Program-made: the position numbers and the translations under genes
Assembly: GCA_035548775.1 (NCBI GenBank)
Contig: DASZSI010000066.1
Location: 1-7,856 of the forward strand
Direction: 5' to 3'
Source of the DNA: UBA7672 sp035548775
Lineage (GTDB): Bacteria > Pseudomonadota > Alphaproteobacteria > Caulobacterales > Hyphomonadaceae
Length of the DNA: 7,856 bases
The notes under the pieces: model-generated
The model's input: the letters and a program-made list of their open reading frames with translations, nothing else
Database searches by the model: none
What the model was told of the DNA's origin: nothing
Part shown: piece by piece, positions 1 to 5,772 of the stretch
How the letters are laid out: every line of letters begins with the position of its first letter
Position numbering within the stretch: position 1 is the first letter of the stretch

Positions 1-414
1 TCCACCAACCGCCGCTTCCTAGAGACCACGCGCTCACTTGTCGGGCAGTACAATGCGTTCTGTCCGCGCGCGGGCGTGTGCGTGAACGGCTATGGCTCGC
101 TGGGCGAGAACATCGGCGACCTTTCAGGCTTGCAGATCGCGTATGAAGCCTACCGCGCGACGCTGGACGGAGCGGAGGCGCCGGTGATCGACGGCCTCAC
201 GGGAGATCAGCGGTTCTTCCTGTCTTTTGCGCGCACATTCCGCGCGAAACTGCGCGGCGAGATGATGGACATGCAGATCCGCAGCGATCACCCGCCGAAC
301 AACTACCGGGTCAACGGCGCGGTCAGGAACATGGATGCCTGGTACGACGCCTTCGACATCAAGCCCGGAGACCGGCTTTACCTGGCGCCGGAAGATCGCG
401 TTCACGTCTGGTAG
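1..414 (+). CDS. M13 family zinc metallopeptidase (neprilysin/PepO-like), C-terminal fragment
   Basis: The reading frame is open from the first base and ends at TAG 412-414, so 137 C-terminal residues are visible and the rest, including the HExxH zinc motif, lies upstream of the window. Seen: GENIGD at residues 35-40, matching the M13 motif in which Glu is the third zinc ligand (E36 here) and the Asp four residues later orients the active site (D40). A later stretch has H97 and R103 in the spacing of the neprilysin substrate-binding His and Arg. The protein ends with a PEDRVHVW-type terminus, typical of the family. Family knowledge: M13 enzymes are usually around 650-700 residues, exported or membrane-anchored, and cleave oligopeptides. 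The gene converges on the pilus operon and shows no functional link to it. The pair C21 and C27 just before the zinc-ligand motif could form a small disulfide loop. The family is secure; the substrate is unknown. Confidence 0.93.
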   Translation, partial: STNRRFLETTRSLVGQYNAFCPRAGVCVNGYGSLGENIGDLSGLQIAYEAYRATLDGAEAPVIDGLTGDQRFFLSFARTFRAKLRGEMMDMQIRSDHPPNNYRVNGAVRNMDAWYDAFDIKPGDRLYLAPEDRVHVW

Positions 415-435
415 GACCGGCGAAGCTTGCCTGGC
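415..435. other. Convergent intergenic gap between the M13 peptidase gene and tadC
   Basis: These 21 bases separate the stop codons of two convergent genes. I see no GC-rich hairpin with a following T run on either strand. The best inverted repeat nearby is a 6-base stem (386-391 with 417-422) with a 25-base loop. Termination is either Rho-dependent or occurs inside the opposing genes. Confidence 0.6.
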
Positions 436-1419
436 TTACTTGATGAAGCCCATGTCGCTGATCTTGATGAACGCCGGCCCGAGAATGACGAGGAATAGAA
501 CGGGCAGGAAGAACACGATCATCGGCACGGTCAGCTTGGCCGGCAGGGCGGCGGCCTTTTTCTCGGCTTCGGTGATCCGCATCTCGCGGTTTTCCTTGGC
601 CATCACGCGCAGCGCAGACCCCAGCGGCGTGCCGTATTTTTCCGCCTGCACCAGCGCCATCGCAACACCCTTGACGCCGGGATGGTTGGTCCGTTCGGCG
701 AGGTTGTAATAGGCCTGCCGCCGGTCCTGCAGATAGGAGAGTTCGGCGGTGGTCAGCGCCAATTCCTCGGCCAGCTCGGCGGAGGCGGTGCCGATCTCCT
801 CGCCCACGCGGGCGAAAGCCTGTTCGATCGACATGCCGGCCTCGACGCAGATCAGCATCATGTCCAGCGAGTCGGGGAAGGCGCGCATGATCGACGTGCG
901 GCGCTTGGTGATCAGGTTTTCGAGGTAGAGGTTGGGGCCGTAGAAGCCGGCGGCGAAGGCGAACACGACCACGCCGATCTTCATCTGAATCTGCAGCTTA
1001 TGGTCGTTGATGAACCACAGGTAGATGAACGCTCCGATGCCGAAGATGATCGGCAGCGCGAAACGGCAGAAGTAGAAGATCGAGACCGGGCGCGGACCGC
1101 GCAGGCCGGCTTGCACCAGTTTCTTGATGACGCCCGGATCCTCGAGCATCTTCTGCAGGTCGAGACGGTCGACGAATTTCTTCATCATCGACGTGTCGTT
1201 GCGGCGCAGGGATTTCTTGGCGTCCCCGCCCTCCAGCGCCGCGCGGCTCTTGCGGCGCAGTTCCTCGCGGCGGTTGGCGACGGCCTTGAGGCGGCTTTCG
1301 AGCTTGTTGTTGCCGAACGCCGGAGCAAGGATCGTGAGAACGGTGATGAATGTGAGGATCGCCGCAAACCCCGCTGCGAGGTTTGCCGGATCGGTCAGCG
1401 TGGCGGCAAGTTCGTTCAT
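436..1419 (-). CDS. tadC: Tad pilus inner-membrane platform protein TadC/CpaH (T2SSF domain)
   Basis: A 327-residue polytopic inner-membrane protein that would pair with TadB as the platform through which the CpaF motor acts on pilin. Hydrophobic segments lie at about residues 15-34, 113-135, 147-166 and 296-318. A basic cytoplasmic stretch spans about 38-110. The T2SSF (GspF-like) domain runs from about 180 to 305. It opens with FPDSLDMMLICVEAGMS and has the typical QAEKYGTPLGSALR segment near 259-271. The length is normal for alphaproteobacterial TadC. The ATG at 1419 follows the tadB stop after 16 bases and has only a weak GGA-type ribosome site, so coupling to tadB translation is likely. 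It is the last pilus gene here; no tadD follows before the convergent peptidase gene. It is distinguished from TadB by operon position and by the motif before its T2SSF domain. The family call is secure. Confidence 0.95.
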   Translation of the reverse strand: MNELAATLTDPANLAAGFAAILTFITVLTILAPAFGNNKLESRLKAVANRREELRRKSRAALEGGDAKKSLRRNDTSMMKKFVDRLDLQKMLEDPGVIKKLVQAGLRGPRPVSIFYFCRFALPIIFGIGAFIYLWFINDHKLQIQMKIGVVVFAFAAGFYGPNLYLENLITKRRTSIMRAFPDSLDMMLICVEAGMSIEQAFARVGEEIGTASAELAEELALTTAELSYLQDRRQAYYNLAERTNHPGVKGVAMALVQAEKYGTPLGSALRVMAKENREMRITEAEKKAAALPAKLTVPMIVFFLPVLFLVILGPAFIKISDMGFIK

Positions 1420-1435
1420 CGCCGAATTCCAGCCG

Positions 1436-2434
1436 CTAGAAGTTGAAGTTGATCATCGAGCGCATGATGTAGATGCCTGCGCCCATCAGACCCGCTGCGA
1501 TCAAGAGGATGAGGTGACCCATGTCGCTAGTGAACAGCGTCATGATGTAGGCCGGCGTCGTCATGTAGACGAGCACCATCACGATGATCGGCAGCGAGCC
1601 GATGATCATGGCCGAGGCTTTCGCTTCGGACGACAGCGCCTTGATCTTCTCGCGCAGCAGCTTCCGGGAACGAAGCACGTTCGACAGGTTGCCCAGCGCC
1701 TCGGAGAGGTTGCCGCCCGCCTTGGACTGGATCGCCAGCACGATGTTGAAGAAGTTCACTTCCTGGATCGGCGTGCGCTGATACATCCGGTTCAGCGCCT
1801 GGTCGATCGTCTGGCCCATCGCCACGGCGTCGACGACGATCTGGAACTCGCCGGCGAGCGGCTGCGGGCTTTCGCGCGCGATCATCCGCAGGCATTCGTG
1901 CAAGGGAAGGCCGGATTTCACGCCGCGGACGATGACGTCGATCGCGTCGGCGAACTGGTTCACGAATTTCTTCTGGCGCATGCCGATCGCCATGCCCAGC
2001 ACCCAGCGCGGCAAGCCGAATCCGGCCGCGAAGGCGATGCCGGCGGCGGCCAGCAGCATGAGTTCCGAGTTCATGCCGGCGGCGAAGAACAGCGCGACAA
2101 ACGTGCCCGCGCCGGCGACAGCCGACGCGATCCAGAAATGCGTGACGGGGAAGTTGAAGCCGGCCTGCTTGATCCGGTCCTCGATCGACTTGCCGACGCT
2201 TTTCCGCTTGCGGGTGGCTTCCTCGCGGTCGCGAAGCGCCTTCGATGTGGCGTCCTGCATCTGCTTGCGGCGCACGGCGTTGGTGTCATTGCCCTTGCGG
2301 GCGCCGCCGTCGCTGATGGCCTTGAGCCGCTTGCCCTGCTTGCCGCGATCGGCGCCGGCGAAGGCAAAGCCAAGCGCGGTGATGGCGATGAAGGCGAGGC
2401 CGGCCGCGCCATAGGTGAGGATTTCAGGGCTCAT
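1436..2434 (-). CDS. tadB: Tad pilus inner-membrane platform protein TadB/CpaG (T2SSF domain)
   Basis: A 332-residue polytopic membrane protein, the partner of TadC in the Tad inner-membrane platform. Hydrophobic segments lie at about residues 5-27, 98-119, 123-145, 272-292 and 304-324. A highly charged cytoplasmic region (about 28-92) ends in the SIEDRIKQAGF segment usual in TadB. The T2SSF domain covers about 160-286. It starts with FADAIDVIVRGVKSGLPL and includes SKAGGNLSEALGNLSNVLR, both hallmarks of TadB. The start ATG overlaps the cpaF stop as ATGA (2431-2434) and is preceded by a strong Shine-Dalgarno sequence inside the cpaF end. Motor and platform subunits are therefore probably made in a coupled way. 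The stop is TAG at 1436-1438. The length is ordinary and I see nothing broken. Confidence 0.95.
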   Translation of the reverse strand: MSPEILTYGAAGLAFIAITALGFAFAGADRGKQGKRLKAISDGGARKGNDTNAVRRKQMQDATSKALRDREEATRKRKSVGKSIEDRIKQAGFNFPVTHFWIASAVAGAGTFVALFFAAGMNSELMLLAAAGIAFAAGFGLPRWVLGMAIGMRQKKFVNQFADAIDVIVRGVKSGLPLHECLRMIARESPQPLAGEFQIVVDAVAMGQTIDQALNRMYQRTPIQEVNFFNIVLAIQSKAGGNLSEALGNLSNVLRSRKLLREKIKALSSEAKASAMIIGSLPIIVMVLVYMTTPAYIMTLFTSDMGHLILLIAAGLMGAGIYIMRSMINFNF

Positions 2435-3990
2435 TGGCGATTACCCTCCTCCAGCGCGTCAAGCGCGCGGCCCAGGTCGGCGTCCATGTTGAAATAGCGA
2501 GCGCGCTCCCAGAAGCGCGGACGGCCGATGCCGGTGCCGCGGTGCGAGCCGATGATCTTGCCGTCCTTGTCCTCGCCGTCGATCTCGAAGCGCATGATGT
2601 CCTGAGTGACGATCACATCGCCTTCAAGACCCATGACCTCGGTGATCGACACGATCTTGCGCGAGCCGTCGCGCAGGCGCGAGGCCTGGATCACGACGTC
2701 GATCGATCCGACGATCATCTCACGGATCGTGCGCTGGGGCAGCGTGAAGCCGCCCATGGTGATCATGGATTCGACGCGCGACAGGCCTTCGCGCGGGCTG
2801 TTGGCGTGCAGCGTGCCCATCGAGCCGTCGTGGCCCGTGTTCATCGCCTGTAGAAGGTCGAATGCCTCGGGTCCGCGCACCTCGCCCACGATGATCCGGT
2901 CGGGACGCATACGCAGGCAGTTCTTCACCAGGTCGGTCATCGTGACCCTGCCCTGGCCTTCGAGGTTGGGCGGGCGAGTTTCAAGACGCACAACGTGCGG
3001 CTGTTGCAGCTGGAGTTCGGCGGCGTCTTCGCAAGTGATGACCCGCTCGCCCGGCGCGATGAAGGCGGTGAGCGTGTTGAGCAGCGTGGTCTTGCCGGAG
3101 CCAGTACCGCCGGAGATCAGCACGTTACACCGGCAGGCGCCGATGATGCGCAGGATTTCAGCGCCCGGAGCGGAGATCGACGAGAACCGCACGAGATCGT
3201 CGATCTTCAGCTTGTCCTTCTTGAATTTCCGGATGGTAAGCGCGGGGCCATCGATCGCCAGGGGCGGCGCAATGACGTTGACGCGGGAACCGTCAGCGAG
3301 GCGCGCGTCGCAGATTGGCGAGCTTTCGTCGACGCGGCGGCCGACCTGGCTCACGATCCTTTGGCAGATGTTCATCAGCTGCGCGTTGTCGCGGAAGCGG
3401 ATGTTGGTGCGCTGGATCTTGCCGGCCACCTCGATGTAGGTCGTGCCGGCGCCGTTGACCATGATGTCGGCGATGTCGTCGCGCGCCAGCAGGGGCTCAA
3501 GCGGGCCGTAGCCAAGGACGTCGTTGCAGATGTCCTCGAGCAGGGTTTCCTGCTCGGCGACTGACATGACGACGTTCTTGATCGAAACGATCTCGATCAC
3601 GATGTCGCGGATTTCCTCGCGCGCGGATTCCTGGTCGAGCTGGGCGAGCTGCGACAGGTCGATCGTGTCGATCAGCGCGTTGAAGACCTCGGTCTTGGTC
3701 CGGTAGTATTCGTCCGACCGGTTGTCGACGACGACGGCCTTTTCCTTGGGCGGGGGCGGAGGGGCGGCCTTCGCGGTCGGCTTGGGCGGCGGCGGGGCCG
3801 GCGCCTTGGGCGCGCCGGCGGCCTTCGGCGGCGGAGGTGGCGGATCGTCTCTCAGGGCTGCGGCAGGCGAAGCTGCAGGGGCCTTGGGCGGAGGCGGCGG
3901 GGGCGTAGTGGCGCGCGCGGTCGACGCCGTTTCCGGCGGCGGCGGAGCCGATGGTCCGCCGGCAGAGCGCTTTCCGAACATCCCCGACAT
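2431..3990 (-). CDS. cpaF: Tad pilus motor ATPase CpaF/TadA (secretion ATPase, VirB11-like superfamily)
   Basis: A 519-residue cytoplasmic ATPase predicted to form a hexamer under the TadB/TadC platform and power pilus extension and retraction. Residues 1-85 are a low-complexity tail with five proline runs. About 88-165 is the helical N-terminal domain found in CpaF, ending in LGYGPLEPLL. The core follows with Walker A GGTGSGKTT at 294-302 (K300, T301), Asp box acidic residues E321 and D322, Walker B RPDRIIVGEVRGPEA with E370, and His box GHDGSMGTLHANS at 386-398 (H387, H395). The C-terminal PRFWERARYF segment is typical of alphaproteobacterial CpaF. All catalytic motifs are intact. The ATG at 3990 has AGGA four bases upstream; the next ATG, at codon 4, has no ribosome site, so the first is preferred. 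The gene starts 14 bases after cpaE and overlaps tadB by 4 bases. Only the proline-rich tail looks odd. Confidence 0.97.
   Translation of the reverse strand: MSGMFGKRSAGGPSAPPPPETASTARATTPPPPPPKAPAASPAAALRDDPPPPPPKAAGAPKAPAPPPPKPTAKAAPPPPPKEKAVVVDNRSDEYYRTKTEVFNALIDTIDLSQLAQLDQESAREEIRDIVIEIVSIKNVVMSVAEQETLLEDICNDVLGYGPLEPLLARDDIADIMVNGAGTTYIEVAGKIQRTNIRFRDNAQLMNICQRIVSQVGRRVDESSPICDARLADGSRVNVIAPPLAIDGPALTIRKFKKDKLKIDDLVRFSSISAPGAEILRIIGACRCNVLISGGTGSGKTTLLNTLTAFIAPGERVITCEDAAELQLQQPHVVRLETRPPNLEGQGRVTMTDLVKNCLRMRPDRIIVGEVRGPEAFDLLQAMNTGHDGSMGTLHANSPREGLSRVESMITMGGFTLPQRTIREMIVGSIDVVIQASRLRDGSRKIVSITEVMGLEGDVIVTQDIMRFEIDGEDKDGKIIGSHRGTGIGRPRFWERARYFNMDADLGRALDALEEGNRQ
2444..2452 (-). promoter_or_regulatory. 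Strong Shine-Dalgarno for tadB inside the end of cpaF
   Basis: On the minus strand this reads GGAGGAGGG, nine bases before the tadB ATG. It is the best anti-16S match among the junctions here. It lies wholly within the last codons of cpaF and works with the ATGA stop/start overlap. It may set a high TadB yield relative to CpaF. Confidence 0.75.
3745..3945 (-). repeat. Low-complexity poly-proline/lysine coding repeat in the cpaF N-terminus
   Basis: This stretch encodes CpaF residues 16-82. Proline runs lie at 16-19, 30-35, 50-55, 66-69 and 77-81, separated by Ala/Lys/Ser/Thr-rich spacers. The last four runs are each followed directly by Lys (K36, K56, K70, K82). On the plus strand it appears as repeated GGCGGC/GGGCGG blocks. 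It is likely disordered or polyproline-II in the protein. The near-repeat DNA could expand or contract by slippage in frame. It contains no stop and keeps the cpaF frame. Confidence 0.85.
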
Positions 3991-3992
3991 GT

Positions 3993-4008
3993 CTTCCTAT
4001 CTGCCTAT
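3993..4008 (-). promoter_or_regulatory. Tandem octamer with cpaE stop and cpaF ribosome site
   Basis: On the minus strand this reads ATAGGCAG followed directly by ATAGGAAG, a tandem 8-base repeat with one difference. The first copy contains the cpaE stop codon TAG (4005-4007). The second supplies the AGGA ribosome site, four bases before the cpaF ATG at 3990. The arrangement ties cpaF initiation to cpaE termination. Confidence 0.6.
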
Positions 4009-5750
4009 TTGCCCAGCAGTTTCTTCATCAGCGACGGCTTCTCGGCCTGAATTTCCTTGCCGGTCAGCAGCGCGGCGAGCTGGTCGAGCCCCTGCGCCAC
4101 TTTCGATTCGGGGGCCACGTCGAAGATCATCTGGCCGTTGTTGGCGGCGGTGCCGAACAGCTGCGCATCGAAAGGCAGCACGAGCGACGGATCGACGCCG
4201 ATCGCCTGGCCGAAATCCTTCGCGGGGATTTCCGGTCGCTTCGGCAACCCAACCATGTTGAGCACCAGCTTCGGCGGATTGTCGTTCGGGCGGGCGGCCT
4301 TGAGGAAGTCGATCAGGTTCTTGCCGTTGCGCAGCGAGGCGAGATCCGGGCCGGCCACGATGACCAGCTCGTCAGCCGAGATGACGGTGGACTTGAACCA
4401 GTCCGACCAGATGTGCGGCAGGTCGAGCACGACGAACGGCACGGAGCCGCGGACCTGTTCGAGGACGCGGACGTAGGTTTCCGGATCGAGGTTGAAGGTG
4501 CGATCGAGCGTCGCCGGCGCGGTGAACAGCGACAGGCGTTCGGTCGCCTTCGAGATGAGGCGGCCCATGACGGCGTCATCGAAACGGTCGGGCGACATCA
4601 GGGCGTCAGCGATGGTGGCCGCGGCATCCTGGTTGAAGTCAAGGCCCGTGGTGCCGAAGTTGAGGTCGAGATCGACCAGCGTCGCATTGACCTTGCAGCG
4701 CTCGGAAAGCGCCCAGGCGAGGTTGTGGGCGATCGAGGAAGCGCCCACCCCGCCCTTCACCCCGGTGACGGCCAGCGTCTTGCCGGTGAACGGAGCTTCC
4801 GGATCGGTGAACAGCCCGGAGATCGAGCGGATCATGTGAACCGGGTCGAACGGAGCGACGAGATATTCGCTCACGCCGCGGCGCATCAGTTCGCGATAGA
4901 GCCGGATGTCGTTAGTTTGACCCAACACGACGACCTTGATGTTCTCGTCGCAGTGCTCGGCCAGCGAATCGAGCTCGGCCAGCAGCTTCATCGGGTCGCC
5001 CGAGCCTTCGATCATGAGAAGGTTGGGCGTGGTCTCGTTGACGTAGTAGGCGATGGCGGCGGGAACCCCGCCCTCGAACACTTCCATCGTCACGTTCTTC
5101 ATGCGGCGATCCTTGGTGATCGTCCGCATCAAGCCCAGCGAAGAGGTGCGCGTGCAGAATGCGTGGATGGTGATCCGCGGGATGGCGCGATCGCCGCCCG
5201 TGGGGCCGCTGGCGAAGGAATAGTCATAGCCTAGACCCTGACCCGCCGCTTCGGACTCGTCCGCTTCGGTTTCGGTCGCGAGCTGGGGCGGAAGTTCCGG
5301 AATCGGCGAGGGGTCCTTGTCCGCTTCTTCCTTGGTCTTGAACCAGTTCTTGTGAGCGTGATCGTCCGAGGCAGGCGCGTGAGCGGCTTCCGTGAGCGCC
5401 AGCGGGGGCGGCGGAGGCGCATCGGCCTGGCCAAGCGATTGCGGGAACGGCGCATCGAACGGTTCAGCGTCGTCGGCGAAATCATCGCCGCCGAAGGACT
5501 GATCTTCCGCCGAGGCTTCGTCAGCGAACACCGCCGGAGCGGGCTCGGCAGCAGCCGGACGCGGCGGAGGCGTCATGAAGCCATCGTCGTCGAGGGCGAA
5601 ATCCGCCTCGGCGGGCGCCGCAGGCTGATCCTTGCCACGCAACGCGGCCGCGAAGCTGGCGCCCAGCGGGGCGTCCATGTCGAGGTCGAGATCGTGAGCG
5701 AGCTGGTCGAGCTCGCCATCGTCCTGGAACCGGTCTTTGGATCCACTCAT
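4005..5750 (-). CDS. cpaE: Tad pilus localisation ATPase CpaE/TadZ (degenerate receiver plus MinD/ParA-like domain)
   Basis: A 581-residue protein, counted from ATG 5750, of the CpaE/TadZ family, which positions the Tad machine at the cell pole in Caulobacter-type bacteria. Residues 1-191 are acidic and Ala/Pro-rich with no recognisable domain. About 192-314 is receiver-like but lacks the phosphorylation residues: E248 sits where the acceptor Asp is expected and A299 where the conserved Lys is. From about 322 comes a MinD/ParA-type ATPase: KGGVGASS at 332-339 with signature K332 but Ala (A337) at the usual P-loop Lys; LVDLDLNFG with D360 and D362; and Walker B-like VVLDLP with D443. The tip, PSLMKKLLGK, is short and amphipathic. 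ATG 5750 has GAGG six bases upstream. An in-frame TTG at 5762 (four more residues) has AGGA four bases upstream and is the alternative start. The protein is longer than Caulobacter CpaE, about 517 residues from memory, mainly through the N-terminal extension. Confidence 0.94.
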   Translation of the reverse strand: MSGSKDRFQDDGELDQLAHDLDLDMDAPLGASFAAALRGKDQPAAPAEADFALDDDGFMTPPPRPAAAEPAPAVFADEASAEDQSFGGDDFADDAEPFDAPFPQSLGQADAPPPPPLALTEAAHAPASDDHAHKNWFKTKEEADKDPSPIPELPPQLATETEADESEAAGQGLGYDYSFASGPTGGDRAIPRITIHAFCTRTSSLGLMRTITKDRRMKNVTMEVFEGGVPAAIAYYVNETTPNLLMIEGSGDPMKLLAELDSLAEHCDENIKVVVLGQTNDIRLYRELMRRGVSEYLVAPFDPVHMIRSISGLFTDPEAPFTGKTLAVTGVKGGVGASSIAHNLAWALSERCKVNATLVDLDLNFGTTGLDFNQDAAATIADALMSPDRFDDAVMGRLISKATERLSLFTAPATLDRTFNLDPETYVRVLEQVRGSVPFVVLDLPHIWSDWFKSTVISADELVIVAGPDLASLRNGKNLIDFLKAARPNDNPPKLVLNMVGLPKRPEIPAKDFGQAIGVDPSLVLPFDAQLFGTAANNGQMIFDVAPESKVAQGLDQLAALLTGKEIQAEKPSLMKKLLGK

Positions 5751-5756
5751 GTCCCG

Positions 5757-5772
5757 CCTCAAATCTTCCTAT
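5757..5772 (-). promoter_or_regulatory. cpaD stop with two candidate cpaE ribosome sites
   Basis: On the minus strand ATAGGAAG (5765-5772) carries the cpaD stop TAG and an AGGA that would serve a TTG start at 5762. GAGG (5757-5760) lies six bases before ATG 5750. The octamer and its distance to TTG are the same as for the cpaF start, so both starts remain possible. I prefer ATG by codon strength. Confidence 0.55.

Noticed and set aside
386..422. Inverted repeat CGCCGG / CCGGCG as a terminator for the peptidase gene
   Set aside because: The stem is only 6 bases with a 25-base loop and no T run follows, so it does not look like an intrinsic terminator.
682..1446. A 254-codon plus-strand open frame opposite tadC
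   Set aside because: Same pattern of antisense shadow. The opposite strand encodes a well-conserved T2SSF protein over the same bases.
1124..2497. A 457-codon plus-strand open frame opposite tadC and tadB
   Set aside because: It lies antisense to two clearly recognisable membrane-protein genes. Its translation is Arg/His/Asp/Gly-rich with no family resemblance, as expected for the antisense frame of high-GC genes. It also crosses the tadB/tadC boundary.
3740..3950. GGCGGC-rich tract as a non-coding repeat or regulatory element
   Set aside because: It is fully explained by proline codons (CCG/CCC) in the cpaF reading frame on the minus strand, with no frame break.
3951..5234. A 427-codon plus-strand open frame opposite cpaE
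   Set aside because: It is the antisense shadow of cpaE codon bias. It shows low-complexity Arg/Gly/Glu/Asp/His composition, no recognisable domain and no convincing ribosome site.
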